From positions 1 through 64,000 of the forward strand of contig JAUHXT010000001.1 in assembly GCA_030426925.1 (NCBI GenBank): 64,000 bases of DNA, written 5' to 3'. The translations under genes and the position numbers were made by a program. The notes below the pieces were generated by a model. It was given only the letters and a program-made list of their open reading frames with translations. It had not been told where the DNA came from and searched no databases. Source of the stretch: Alphaproteobacteria bacterium. Its GTDB lineage: Bacteria; Pseudomonadota; Alphaproteobacteria; Micavibrionales; Micavibrionaceae. This document shows, piece after piece, positions 1 through 8,434 of the stretch. The first letter of the stretch is position 1, and each line of letters starts with the position of its first letter.

Positions 1-607
1 TTAAATCATGGCCGGCGTTGACGTCGATGCCCAGTTTCGCACATTCCTGCGCGGTTTCGACATAGTCATGGAGGATAACGCCGAAATCGTCCGCTTCCCA
101 CGCGAAGGCGTAAGGGCCGGTGTATAATTCCACGCGGTCAGCCGTGACAGTTGCTGCCAGTTCAGGCAGGCGCGGGTTCGGGTCAATAAACAACGATACC
201 CGGCGTTCATGCGCATGCAGGCGCGTAATGACGTCTATCAAAAAATCCTTTTGGGCGGCGATGTCCCAGCCGTGATCAGACGTGCGTTGATCCGGGGCGT
301 CGGGAACCAGTGTTACCTGATCGCACGGATAGCGGGTGACGAGTTCCAGGAAATCGTCTGAGGGATAGCCTTCGATATTGAATTCAACCCTGGCGGCGTT
401 CTTTTCATTCCATTTTTCAATAGTTTCAGAAATGGCGGGAACGTCGCTTTTGCGGATATGGCGCTCATCGGGGCGTGGGTGGACGGTCAGCCCCTGTGCC
501 CCGGCCTTCAAGATAATGTCTGCGTGTTCCAGCAAGTCGGGATAGCCGATATCGCGCTGGTTTCGCAGCAGGGCAACTTTGTTCAAATTCACGCTTAAAT
601 TCGTCAT
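1..607 (-). CDS. pdxJ: Pyridoxine 5'-phosphate synthase, C-terminus cut by window edge
   Basis: Condenses 1-deoxyxylulose 5-phosphate with 3-amino-2-oxopropyl phosphate in the DXP-dependent vitamin B6 pathway. Reading the minus strand from the ATG at 607 gives an uninterrupted 202-residue frame beginning MTNLSVNLNKVALLRNQRD, the usual PdxJ N-terminus, followed by AGAQGLTVHPRPDERHI and VEFNIEGYP, both typical of the family's TIM barrel. About 40 residues are missing beyond position 1. It is divergent from serC, whose product makes the 4-phosphohydroxy-threonine used in the same pathway, so the pairing makes sense. The identification rests on recognising family motifs. Confidence 0.93.
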   Translation of the reverse strand, partial: MTNLSVNLNKVALLRNQRDIGYPDLLEHADIILKAGAQGLTVHPRPDERHIRKSDVPAISETIEKWNEKNAARVEFNIEGYPSDDFLELVTRYPCDQVTLVPDAPDQRTSDHGWDIAAQKDFLIDVITRLHAHERRVSLFIDPNPRLPELAATVTADRVELYTGPYAFAWEADDFGVILHDYVETAQECAKLGIDVNAGHDL

Positions 608-712
608 GGTCACTCACCATTATAAAAGGCTGGACAGGATTGCCAGAATTTTCTAGGGATTTGGAGAAGTTTTTATTATGCGGCGCAGTATTTTTTTCAG
701 AAGAGGTAAATT

Positions 713-1882
713 ATGAGCAAGCCATCCGTTAAACCAAAAACCCCTTTCTTTTCTTCCGGCCCGTGTTCCAAGCGTCCGGGTTGGTCCGTTGAGGCGCTGG
801 AAGACGCGCTGTTGAGCCGTTCTCACCGGTCCGGTCCGGGTAAGAAAAAGCTGAAAGAAGTGATTGACCGCCATCGTGCCATCCTGGGCATTCCCGACGA
901 TTACCGGATTATGATTACGGCGGCGTCCGATACCGGCGCGTTCGAAATGGCGATGTGGAACCTGCTGGGTGCGCGCGGTGTTGACGTGCTGGCGTGGGAA
1001 AGCTTTTCCTCCGACTGGCTCAAAGACATTAAAAGCCAGCTGAAGCTGAGCGATGTGAATTACTACGAAGCGGCGTACGGCGATATTGCCGACCTGTCCA
1101 AGGTCGATACAGACCGTGATGTGGTCTTTGCCTGGAATGGTACAACATCCGGCGTACGCGTACCGAATGGCGACTGGATCAAGGACGACCGCGAAGGATT
1201 GACCATGGCGGATGCGACGTCCGCGGTTTTCGCGTATGACATGCCGTGGGAGAAGCTGGACGTTGTGACATGGTCATGGCAGAAGGTCCTGGGTTCCGAA
1301 GCTGCGCACGGCATGCTGGTCCTGTCCCCACGGGCGGCGCAGCGCATGATCGAGTACACGCCAAGCTGGCCGCTGCCGAAGTTTTTCCGCCTGAAAAAAG
1401 GTGACGGGCTGATCGAAGGTGCGTTTGCCGGTGAAACATTGAACACGCCGTCCATGCTGGCCGTCGAAGATTGTATCGACGCGCTGAAATGGGTCGAGTC
1501 GATTGGTGGGCTGAAAGAGACGATCAAACGGTCGGAGCAATCATATAAGGCCGTGGCCGAATGGGTTGCCAAAACAGACTGGATTGACTTCCTGCCGTCC
1601 GACCCGGCGACCAATTCTTATACGTCTATCTGTCTGAAAATCGTTGATCCGGCCTTTGAAGCGCTGGAAGAAGCGGACCGTCAGGCGTTCGTTAAATCCA
1701 TGTGCAAGCTTTTGGAAGCCGAAGATGCGGCATACGATGTCGCCGCTTACCGTGCGGCGCCTGCGGGCCTGCGTTTGTGGGGCGGGGCAACCGTCGATCC
1801 AAAAGACATGGAAGCGTTGCTGCCGTGGCTGGACTGGGCGTTTGCCGAGGTGAAGGCCGAACAGCAAAAAGCCGCTGCGTAG
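713..1882 (+). CDS. serC: Phosphoserine aminotransferase
   Basis: PLP-dependent transaminase converting 3-phosphohydroxypyruvate to phosphoserine, and the matching step of pyridoxine synthesis. It has 389 residues and is of the type found in Alphaproteobacteria and methanogens ([14 protein letters not shown] near the N-terminus, [29 protein letters not shown]). The PLP lysine is probably K191 in [15 protein letters not shown]. The start is the ATG preceded by AAGAGGT. It is followed at once by the oppositely oriented methyltransferase and then serA, so serC and serA are split by an unrelated gene. Confidence 0.95.
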   Translation: MSKPSVKPKTPFFSSGPCSKRPGWSVEALEDALLSRSHRSGPGKKKLKEVIDRHRAILGIPDDYRIMITAASDTGAFEMAMWNLLGARGVDVLAWESFSSDWLKDIKSQLKLSDVNYYEAAYGDIADLSKVDTDRDVVFAWNGTTSGVRVPNGDWIKDDREGLTMADATSAVFAYDMPWEKLDVVTWSWQKVLGSEAAHGMLVLSPRAAQRMIEYTPSWPLPKFFRLKKGDGLIEGAFAGETLNTPSMLAVEDCIDALKWVESIGGLKETIKRSEQSYKAVAEWVAKTDWIDFLPSDPATNSYTSICLKIVDPAFEALEEADRQAFVKSMCKLLEAEDAAYDVAAYRAAPAGLRLWGGATVDPKDMEALLPWLDWAFAEVKAEQQKAAA

Positions 1883-2527
1883 TCAGACTTTTTTAAACAC
1901 GAGACAATGTGTAAAGGGATAATCCGGTTTCGGGTTATCCCATTTTACTATGATTTCATCTTCCAGTTTTAAAGACGGTTCGATGGCAAGCGACAGGTCA
2001 CGCACCAGCGGGGTGTAGGTACGGCCATGCAGATTGTCCGCCTGTACGACCACGTACGAATTCTTTTTCATCTGCTGTGCAATTTTTTGAAAAATGGTTT
2101 TCATGCGGCGCAGGTAGGTATTGTATCCGGCCTTTTTCGGATCGCCCGCGAAGAGCGGATTCCATTTGTGGTGTTTGGGCATGTAGGGCGGTGAGGTCAT
2201 ACAGAAATCCATCCTTGGCAGGGCGAATCTATCGATATTCGCGCTGTCGCCACAGATGACATTTTGCCAGTGCTGTAACTGTCCCGCGCTCCATTCAAAT
2301 TTTTGTTCGTCGGCTTCTATCCCATAGGGGATGCGGCCCATTTCCTCCGCCACGAACAGAGTCGTGCCGAGTCCCGTAAACGGGTCGAGGATTTTGTCGC
2401 CCTTTTTGGTGTAGAGCTTTAAAAAATGGCGCACCAGCTCTTCGGGGTATTTGATATCGTTTCCTTCGAAAGGGGGCGGATTCCGCTCAAGTTTGAAAGG
2501 GATGTTGATCAGGGTCGGTGCGGTCAT
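1883..2527 (-). CDS. DNA methyltransferase with SAM motif before the catalytic motif
   Basis: 214 residues. The SAM-binding motif DPFTGLGTT is at residues 48-56 and the catalytic TSPPY at 111-115, marking an amino-methyltransferase acting on adenine N6 or cytosine N4. In the usual PF01555-type enzymes the TSPPY block comes first, so this looks circularly permuted and lacks an obvious separate target-recognition domain. The start is the ATG at 2527 because AAAGGAAC lies eight bases upstream; a longer open frame to 2701 would run into serA. No restriction gene is adjacent, so this looks solitary. The target site, and DNA rather than RNA as substrate, are inference. Confidence 0.75.
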   Translation of the reverse strand: MTAPTLINIPFKLERNPPPFEGNDIKYPEELVRHFLKLYTKKGDKILDPFTGLGTTLFVAEEMGRIPYGIEADEQKFEWSAGQLQHWQNVICGDSANIDRFALPRMDFCMTSPPYMPKHHKWNPLFAGDPKKAGYNTYLRRMKTIFQKIAQQMKKNSYVVVQADNLHGRTYTPLVRDLSLAIEPSLKLEDEIIVKWDNPKPDYPFTHCLVFKKV

Positions 2528-2632
2528 AAACTGGTTCCTTTGCCGTTCCATCATAAGGCGCTTGCATTGCAGGAAACAAGGGCATATGAAGAAGGTCTGT
2601 TTGCCTGAACAAGACAAAATCAGGAGGTCATT

Positions 2633-4219
2633 ATGAGCAAACCAAAGGTTCTTATCGCAGATAAGATGAATCCGCTCGCTGCGGAAATTTTCGAAAAACA
2701 AGGCTGTGACGTCACTTATAAGGGTGAAAATGTTCCGGCTGATGAATTACTTAACATCATTGATCAGTTTGACGGCTTGGCGATCCGGTCGTCAACGACT
2801 GTTACCCCGGAAATACTGGAAAAAGCCAAAAACCTAAAAGTGATCGGCCGTGCCGGTATCGGCGTCGACAACGTCGATGTGAAGGCTGCGACCAGCGCCG
2901 GGGTTATCGTTATGAACACCCCGTTCGGGAATTCCATTACCACGGCCGAACACGCGATTGCGATGATGTTCGCGCTGGCGCGGCAAATTCCACAGGCCAA
3001 CGAATCAACCCATGCCGGAAAGTGGGAAAAGAAGAAGTTTATGGGTGTCGAGCTGACCGGTAAGACGCTGGGTGTTATCGGTTGCGGTAATATCGGCGGA
3101 ATCGCTGCGACACGCGGTGTCGGCCTGAAAATGAATGTGATCGCTTTCGACCCGTTCCTGACCGAAGACCGTGCCGTTGAATTGGGCGTTGAGAAGGTTG
3201 AGCTGGATGATTTGCTGTCCCGTGCCGATTTTATTACCATCCACGTACCGAAAAACGAGCATACAGTCGGTTTGATCAATAAAAAGTCCATCGCGAAGAT
3301 GAAAAAAGGCGTGCGGATCATCAATTGTGCCCGTGGAGGCATTATTATTGAGCCAGATTTGAAAGAAGCGCTGGATTCCGGTCATGTGGCCGGGGCCGCA
3401 CTGGATGTGTTCGAGGTCGAGCCAGCCAAGGAAAACGTGCTGTTCGGGCATCCGAATGTCGTGTGTACGCCTCACCTTGGGGCTGCGACAACAGAAGCGC
3501 AGGTGAATGTGGCGATCCAGGTGGCCGAACAAATGGCCGATTACCTGGTGAACGGCGCCATTACCAACGCGATCAACATGCCGTCGATTTCAGCGGAAGA
3601 CGCACCGCGCCTGAAGCCTTACATGAAACTGGCCGAACAGCTTGGCAGTTTTTCGGGCCAGATTACCGAACATGCGATCAAATCCGTCGATATCGCGTAT
3701 GAAGGCAGTGTGTCCGAGATCAATACCAAGCCTTTGACGTCTATTTTGCTTGCAAGCTTGCTGAAAGCGCAGACAGATACGGTCAATATGGTGAACGCAC
3801 CGGCCGTTGCCGAAGCGCGCGGTATTACGGTCAGCGAATCCAAGAGCGGGTCGATGAAAGATTTTCGCAGTTTGATTACCGTAACGGTCGTCACCGAGGA
3901 GCGTATGCGTACGCTTGGCGGTACGCTATTTACCGGTAAAGAGCCGCGGATTGTGAATATCGAAGGTGTACCGATCGAAGCGGCGCTGTACCCGCATATG
4001 CTGTTTATCCGCAACGAAGACAAGCCCGGCCTTATTGGGGGTGTTGGCTCTATCCTTGGTCAGGCGGGGCAGAATATTGCCGATTTCCGCCTTGGCCGGA
4101 AAGATGAGGGTGAGTCCGCTATCTGTCTTATTGGACTGGATGCGCCGGTTCCGGATGATGTGTTTGACGATGTGGCCAACCTGCCGCAGATCAAGCAGGT
4201 CAAACGTCTCAGTTTTTAA
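2633..4219 (+). CDS. serA: D-3-phosphoglycerate dehydrogenase
   Basis: First step of serine synthesis: NAD-dependent oxidation of 3-phosphoglycerate. At 528 residues it is the long form: substrate- and NAD-binding domains (VIGCGNIGGIAA nucleotide motif), then the allosteric-substrate-binding insert and a C-terminal ACT domain (MLFIRNEDKPGLIGGVG) that usually senses serine. Catalytic residues visible are R234 (NCARGG) and H281 (CTPHLGA), with the Glu in DVFEVEP between. A strong CAGGAGGT precedes the ATG. It ends in a bidirectional terminator shared with the convergent gene. Confidence 0.97.
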   Translation: MSKPKVLIADKMNPLAAEIFEKQGCDVTYKGENVPADELLNIIDQFDGLAIRSSTTVTPEILEKAKNLKVIGRAGIGVDNVDVKAATSAGVIVMNTPFGNSITTAEHAIAMMFALARQIPQANESTHAGKWEKKKFMGVELTGKTLGVIGCGNIGGIAATRGVGLKMNVIAFDPFLTEDRAVELGVEKVELDDLLSRADFITIHVPKNEHTVGLINKKSIAKMKKGVRIINCARGGIIIEPDLKEALDSGHVAGAALDVFEVEPAKENVLFGHPNVVCTPHLGAATTEAQVNVAIQVAEQMADYLVNGAITNAINMPSISAEDAPRLKPYMKLAEQLGSFSGQITEHAIKSVDIAYEGSVSEINTKPLTSILLASLLKAQTDTVNMVNAPAVAEARGITVSESKSGSMKDFRSLITVTVVTEERMRTLGGTLFTGKEPRIVNIEGVPIEAALYPHMLFIRNEDKPGLIGGVGSILGQAGQNIADFRLGRKDEGESAICLIGLDAPVPDDVFDDVANLPQIKQVKRLSF

Positions 4220-4244
4220 ACTATGTACGGCTATGTAAGAGAGG

Positions 4245-4272
4245 GGGCAGTAAGTTTTTACTGCCCTTTTTT
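4245..4272. terminator. Bidirectional terminator between serA and the convergent gene
   Basis: Perfect 9-bp stem GGGCAGTAA / TTACTGCCC with a four-base loop, followed by six T on the plus strand. The stop codon of the minus-strand gene lies inside the stem. Confidence 0.85.
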
Positions 4273-4764
4273 CTTGGCGTAATATCTGGCGCAAGCGTCT
4301 TTTAGCTCTTTGACCATTTGCGCGCCGACTTCACCGCCGTCACCCTTCATCTTTTTCTTGATGATGGCGTTCAGGGTTGTGTGATGTGCCCGCAGGATTT
4401 CAATGGAATCCTTGTCGAGTTCACTTAAGGCTTCCATGAAACTCAGGATTACATTGGCAAGGTTGCCGACCAGGTGGTAATGAAAGATCGCGGCATTGGC
4501 CTTTAGCTGCATGACCGGCCCTGTCAGCATCTCCCTGTAGGCGCTGATATCGTTGCCTTCGGCGGCTTGTGCCTCGTTGATCGCTTTTTCAAGCTGACCC
4601 AGGAATTGCTCACCCAGCGGGGTGAAATCGACATCGTTATTGTCGATAGCTTCCTGCATACGCTTCACAGAGGCTTCCTCCAGCGGACCGGAGCCTATTT
4701 TTTGCTGAAGCATGTAGCTGGCCTTGTAGACCTTTGCTTTATCTTGCTTTATTTCCTCGCTCAT
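4258..4764 (-). CDS. Uncharacterised helical protein next to a CheY-like regulator
   Basis: 168 residues, no signal peptide or membrane segment, probably all helical. Not recognised as a named family. The C-terminal third (AHHTTLNAIIKKKMKGDGGE) is rich in charged residues and has two adjacent histidines. It starts 12 bases after the stop of the response-regulator gene on the same strand, so the two are probably cotranscribed and may work together; a phosphotransfer or scaffold role would be a guess from context only. Confidence 0.75.
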   Translation of the reverse strand: MSEEIKQDKAKVYKASYMLQQKIGSGPLEEASVKRMQEAIDNNDVDFTPLGEQFLGQLEKAINEAQAAEGNDISAYREMLTGPVMQLKANAAIFHYHLVGNLANVILSFMEALSELDKDSIEILRAHHTTLNAIIKKKMKGDGGEVGAQMVKELKDACARYYAKKKGQ

Positions 4765-4776
4765 CCTGCTTTTCTT

Positions 4777-5301
4777 TTATTTTAATTCAATATCAATGGG
4801 GGTGTGGCCGGCAGAGTCATTTTCCCTGCGGAACGGGCCGCGGTAATTCGGATTGACGCGCCGGCGACGGTCGGGGCCGAAAAAGTCCTGTGTTTCAATA
4901 AAATCGCGGGGTGCGTTGATGACGTGTACGATGCGGCGGGCGAGGTCGTTTGCCGTAAAAGGCTTCACAAGGAATTCGGTTACACCGCAATCGCGCGCTT
5001 CCTCTACCCTTTGCCAGGCGCTGTAGCCGGTTATCAGCACGATCGGAACCATACGATTCGGAGACAGCGGGTTTTTTCTGATTTCCCGCGTCAGCTGCAT
5101 TCCATCCATCGGTTCCATCAACCAGTCAGTCAGGATGATGTCCGAATTGTATTTCTGGAACATTTCAAACGCCTTTTCCCCGTCAGGAGCCGACATTATG
5201 TTTTTGACGCCGAGATTTTCGAGGACAGAGATAAGCAATTTCCGCATAGGCGCTGTGTCTTCAACGATTAAGACATCGAGTTTTTCAAATTTAAATCCCA
5301 T
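4777..5301 (-). CDS. CheY-like response regulator with a basic C-terminal tail
   Basis: 174 residues. Receiver domain with acidic pair E14/D15, phospho-acceptor D59 (ILTDW), T91 (LITGY) and K113 (LVKPF), so all receiver residues are present. After the domain comes DFFGPDRRRRVNPNYRGPFR, a tail without a DNA-binding fold; similar tails occur in single-domain regulators of Alphaproteobacteria. Output is therefore probably through protein contact. It is the first gene of a two-gene unit with the helical protein downstream. The cognate kinase is not evident. Confidence 0.9.
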   Translation of the reverse strand: MGFKFEKLDVLIVEDTAPMRKLLISVLENLGVKNIMSAPDGEKAFEMFQKYNSDIILTDWLMEPMDGMQLTREIRKNPLSPNRMVPIVLITGYSAWQRVEEARDCGVTEFLVKPFTANDLARRIVHVINAPRDFIETQDFFGPDRRRRVNPNYRGPFRRENDSAGHTPIDIELK

Positions 5302-5438
5302 TACCTTCCAGTGCCTTGAAAATTACGCCGTTTGCACGGACATCAAAAAATGACCGGTACAAAGCTTTAGAAGACAGATTACTATGGTTTTGCGCGCCAT
5401 TACAATGGCAAGAATAAAGATAATATTATAAAAAAGAA

Positions 5439-5988
5439 CCCTGGTGCTTTTGTGTTTAGCCTGTTTACAAGAAACGAGCTGAACAGCACCAGGGCCTTGT
5501 CTGGGAAGCATGCTCCTGTCTGTCAACCGGGATAAATCCCTAAAGTTAAAACAATACAGGGGTCATCGCTTAAGATCTGGCCTTGCCAAACAGATCCGGG
5601 ACATACGGTCCTTCGCTTTTGACAAGCTGGGATTGAGTACCTCAATCCCTTATTTATAGTGGCCGATCAACCACTCGCTGATAACGATCGCGACATTAAA
5701 AGCCATGCGGAACGTCAAGATATGCACGCCTGTTCCAGCCTCTTTCTTGCAACCCAACTTATATTTTTACGTGTACGACCACGGGCCTTGGGTGGGCTGG
5801 ACGTTCATGCACCATTTCGTCCCTTAAGCGCCGAAAGTAAGTATGCAGAGCACCTTTTGCTTTTCGGACCCGGATGCTGACCAATGCATCCTGTCTGTCA
5901 GACCATCTCATCGACGCCTCATTAAGAGGTATTGCCTGAAGACATTTTCATGATGACTCGGTTTCCAAAGACGAGTCGAGTCTTTTTT
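5439..5988 (+). ncRNA. Candidate large structured non-coding RNA (~550 nt)
   Basis: No convincing gene exists here, but inverted repeats follow one another almost without gaps. Examples: 5439-5448 with 5485-5494 (CCCTGGTGCT / AGCACCAGGG) continued by GTTTAGC / GCTGAAC and GTTT / AAAC; 5574-5579 with 5591-5596; 5629-5637 with 5641-5649 (9 bp); 5658-5662 with 5671-5675; nested 5735-5740/5795-5800, 5752-5757/5788-5793 and 5770-5773/5780-5783; 5831-5836 with 5862-5867; 5872-5877 with 5886-5891; 5892-5901 with 5936-5944 (9 bp, one bulge). The series ends in a terminator-like hairpin. The GTTTAGC/GCTGAAC stem needs a U-G pair on the plus strand but an A-C mismatch on the minus strand, which favours plus. 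RNase P, tmRNA, SRP and 6S signatures were looked for and not found. Confidence 0.55.
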
Positions 5989-5990
5989 GC
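5955..5990 (+). terminator. Terminator-like hairpin ending the structured RNA
   Basis: Stem GACTCG (5955-5960) / CGAGTC (5972-5977), then GAGTC and a run of six T, with seven more T shortly after. The other end of the region also has a terminator-like hairpin for the minus strand (10-bp stem at 5439-5494 followed by TTCTTTTTTAT read on minus), so minus-strand transcription cannot be excluded. Confidence 0.55.
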
Positions 5991-6263
5991 ATTTTTTTGA
6001 AAAAAAATTTTAACAAAGGGGTGTTAATCGTAATTATATTACAAAACTAAACGGTTCAAATACGGCCATAAATCAGAGTCAAACACAGTTTGATGCCCAG
6101 ATTTATCCACATGGATAAACAAGCCGTTTTTTTCTTTTCGGGGGTGGAAAAATTGTCTTTCTGACGGATTTTTTTGCGTTCCGATTCACGAAAAAGAATC
6201 GATTCCGAGTGTTTTTTAAGAATCGCCGCCGTAATTTGCGGGCAACCATACGCCTTTTGATTC
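5990..6263. promoter_or_regulatory. AT-rich patch with GANTC cluster and DnaA-box palindrome
   Basis: Non-coding and rich in A/T runs. The 18-base palindrome TTTATCCACATGGATAAA at 6102-6119 contains a perfect DnaA box (TTATCCACA). GANTC sites lie at 6076, 6183, 6196, 6201, 6220 and 6259, with three more at 5955, 5973 and 5978: nine in 309 bases against about one expected by chance. A minus-strand promoter-like pair, TTGAAC (6059-6054) and TATAAT (6038-6033) 15 bases apart, is also present. This could be a cell-cycle-controlled promoter region or a replication origin; which one cannot be decided here. Confidence 0.45.
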
Positions 6264-6280
6264 GCAGATCAACAAAAAAA

Positions 6281-6763
6281 TTAATTCATCAGCCAGATAT
6301 AACCGCTCAGGTATGTCGCAAAGGACACCCACATCAGGTAAGGGAGCAACAGGAGGCCGGCAGTTTTTCGAATCGTAAAGAACCAGACGATGAGAAAAGA
6401 AAGCAGGCCAAGGATGACTGTAATCAGCGCAAACGCCGCCAACAGCATGTGAAATTCAAAGAAAACAAAATTCCAAGACCAGTTCATCAACATATGTACG
6501 CCAAATATGGCCAGAGCCGGAGCGACACCGGGCTTGCCAGCAGAGCGCCAGATCAGCCAGACAGCAAAAGCCATCAGCAGATACAGGGACGGCCAGACAA
6601 CACCAAACACCCAGTCCGGCGGGGTGAGGGCGGATTTCACCAGCCCTTCGTACCAAATATCGCCCTTTGGGGCAGTGCTGACGCCGATGGCTGCCGATAC
6701 GCTTTCAAATAAGACTATCAGCACGATCAACGAGAGATATTTTTTCGTATCTTTCATAATCAT
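6281..6763 (-). CDS. tspO: TspO/MBR family membrane protein
   Basis: 160 residues with five predicted membrane helices, the TspO fold that binds porphyrins and related tetrapyrroles. Family motifs seen: SALTPPDWVFGVVWPSLY after helix 1, the NWSWNFVFF segment, and PYLMWVSFATYLSGYIWLMN at the C-terminus. The start is the first of two close ATGs; the second, two codons on, is also possible. It is divergent from the dehydrogenase at 6808. Porphyrin or stress signalling is known for the family; nothing here shows its local role. Confidence 0.92.
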   Translation of the reverse strand: MIMKDTKKYLSLIVLIVLFESVSAAIGVSTAPKGDIWYEGLVKSALTPPDWVFGVVWPSLYLLMAFAVWLIWRSAGKPGVAPALAIFGVHMLMNWSWNFVFFEFHMLLAAFALITVILGLLSFLIVWFFTIRKTAGLLLLPYLMWVSFATYLSGYIWLMN

Positions 6764-6807
6764 TCTTTTATAAGTTGAGGGCGGTTAATCAAAGAGCCCA
6801 GTATCCT

Positions 6808-8268
6808 ATGACTAGAGAAACCTTATCTTTGATAAGACATCAAGCGTTTATTGACGGTGTGTGGAGTGATTCGCACCATAAAAAAACTTTTTCCATTTAT
6901 AACCCGGCCACCGGCGATGACATAGTACAGGTCCCCGATATGGATGCGGCCGATACCAGGCGTGCAGTCGATTCGGCGCATAAAGCCTTTACCGGATGGA
7001 AAGCGCTGACCGGAAAAGAGCGGTCCGCACATATATATAAGTGGCATCAGCTTATTGTGGAGCATGCGGAAGAACTGGCAGCGCTTGTCAGCCTGGAGCA
7101 GGGGAAACCGATGTCCGAATCGCGTGCCGAAGTTCAGGTCGGTGCGGATTACGCGCTGTGGGCCGCGGAAGAGGCCAAGCGGATTTACGGCGATTATATC
7201 CCGGCGCACAAAAGTAATGCGCGGATTATTGTGACAAAAGAGCCGGCCGGGGTTGTCGGGGCCATTACGCCGTGGAATTTCCCATCATCCATGGTGACAC
7301 GCAAAGTGCCGATGGCGCTGGCCGCAGGATGCACGGTTGTTTTGAAACCTGCGGAAGATACGCCATTGTCTGCACTGGCGCTGGCAGCGCTGGCAGAAGA
7401 GTCGGGCCTGCCTGCCGGTGTGTTCAATGTTGTTACGGCGTCCGGAGACAGTGCACCGGAAGTGGGAAGTGTGCTGACCGGCGATTCGCGGGTGCGCAAG
7501 ATCTCCTTTACCGGTTCAACCGAGGTCGGGCGGCAGTTATTGGCGCAATCCGCACCGGATATCAAGAAAATGTCGCTGGAGCTGGGCGGTAATGCCCCGT
7601 TCATCATATTTGACAGTGCGGACATTGATGCGGCTGTACAGGGTTTAATCGCCTGTAAACTGCGAAATGCCGGGCAAACATGCGTCTGTGCGAACCGGAT
7701 TTTTGTGCAGAGCAGCATTTATGACACTGTTATAGAAAATTTTAACCATAGTATGGGACAATTAAAGATAGGGGCAGCGACGGACATCGGGACGGACATC
7801 GGGCCTCTGGTGAACATACAAGGGGTCGAAAAGGTGGAATCCTTCATACAGGATGCTTTGGCGCATGGCGCGCAGGTAAAAGCAGGCGGCAACCGCCATG
7901 CTCTGGGCGGCAATTTCTTTGAATTAACCATTCTCAGCGATATGAACGACGATATGCAGTGCTTCAGCCACGAGATTTTCGGGCCTGTGGCCGCTTTTTA
8001 TCGCTTTGAGAACGAACAAGAGGCTGTTGATAAGGCAAATAAGACGGATTACGGGCTGGCGGCTTATGTATATAGTCAAGATCAGGCGCAGATATGGCGT
8101 GTCATGGATGGTCTGGACTATGGAATGATCGCAGTAAATGAGCCCATGTTAACCACGGAACTGGCCCCGTTTGGCGGGGTTAAACACTCCGGAATTGGAC
8201 GTGAAGGATCAAAATACGGTATTAATGAGTTCACAGAGGTGAAATACAGACTTTTGGGTAATTGCTAA
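6808..8268 (+). CDS. gabD: Succinate-semialdehyde dehydrogenase-type aldehyde dehydrogenase
   Basis: NAD(P)-dependent aldehyde dehydrogenase of 486 residues, closest in pattern to GabD (succinate or glutarate semialdehyde to the acid). Catalytic C292 in GQTCVCANR and general-base E258 in LELGGNAPF are both present, as are ITPWNFP and FTGSTEVGR. The ATG at 6808 (MTRETLSLIRHQ) is preferred over an in-frame TTG at 6775, which would add 11 unlikely residues. No GABA transaminase gene is nearby, so substrate choice is inferred. Confidence 0.9.
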   Translation: MTRETLSLIRHQAFIDGVWSDSHHKKTFSIYNPATGDDIVQVPDMDAADTRRAVDSAHKAFTGWKALTGKERSAHIYKWHQLIVEHAEELAALVSLEQGKPMSESRAEVQVGADYALWAAEEAKRIYGDYIPAHKSNARIIVTKEPAGVVGAITPWNFPSSMVTRKVPMALAAGCTVVLKPAEDTPLSALALAALAEESGLPAGVFNVVTASGDSAPEVGSVLTGDSRVRKISFTGSTEVGRQLLAQSAPDIKKMSLELGGNAPFIIFDSADIDAAVQGLIACKLRNAGQTCVCANRIFVQSSIYDTVIENFNHSMGQLKIGAATDIGTDIGPLVNIQGVEKVESFIQDALAHGAQVKAGGNRHALGGNFFELTILSDMNDDMQCFSHEIFGPVAAFYRFENEQEAVDKANKTDYGLAAYVYSQDQAQIWRVMDGLDYGMIAVNEPMLTTELAPFGGVKHSGIGREGSKYGINEFTEVKYRLLGNC

Positions 8269-8304
8269 CAAACGAAAGGACAGCAAAATACCTTTACATA
8301 AAAT

Positions 8305-8332
8305 TTGACAGGATTGCCTAAATGATGATAAA
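8305..8332 (+). promoter_or_regulatory. Putative sigma-70 promoter of the giant adhesin gene
   Basis: A perfect TTGACA (8305-8310) and GATAAA (8327-8332) are spaced 16 bases apart, about 100 bases before the ATG at 8435, which has its own GGAGAG ribosome site. Predicted by eye only. Confidence 0.4.
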
Positions 8333-8434
8333 AAATATGGTAATCACGTTAGGATATTGTTAACCATTGAAACGAACCCCGTTCCGTTTATTTAAAGTAT
8401 ACGGCGTAAGAGGTAGGATAATAGGAGAGTACAC

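Noticed and set aside
5659-5880. 73-residue plus-strand open frame
   Set aside because: Lies wholly inside the hairpin series, no ribosome site and no recognisable protein features.
5560-5920. Short minus-strand peptides within the structured-RNA region
   Set aside because: Several 15-50 residue frames read plausibly, but they fall in different frames, are broken by stops and lack ribosome sites; hairpins explain the sequence better.
5439-5988. RNase P RNA, tmRNA, 6S or SRP RNA
   Set aside because: The conserved GAGGAAAGTCC (RNase P), GATTCGAC and T-arm ends (tmRNA), and GGAAGGAAGCAG-like SRP loop are absent on both strands; size does not fit 6S.
6209-6712. 167-residue plus-strand open frame
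   Set aside because: Antisense to tspO; composition not protein-like.
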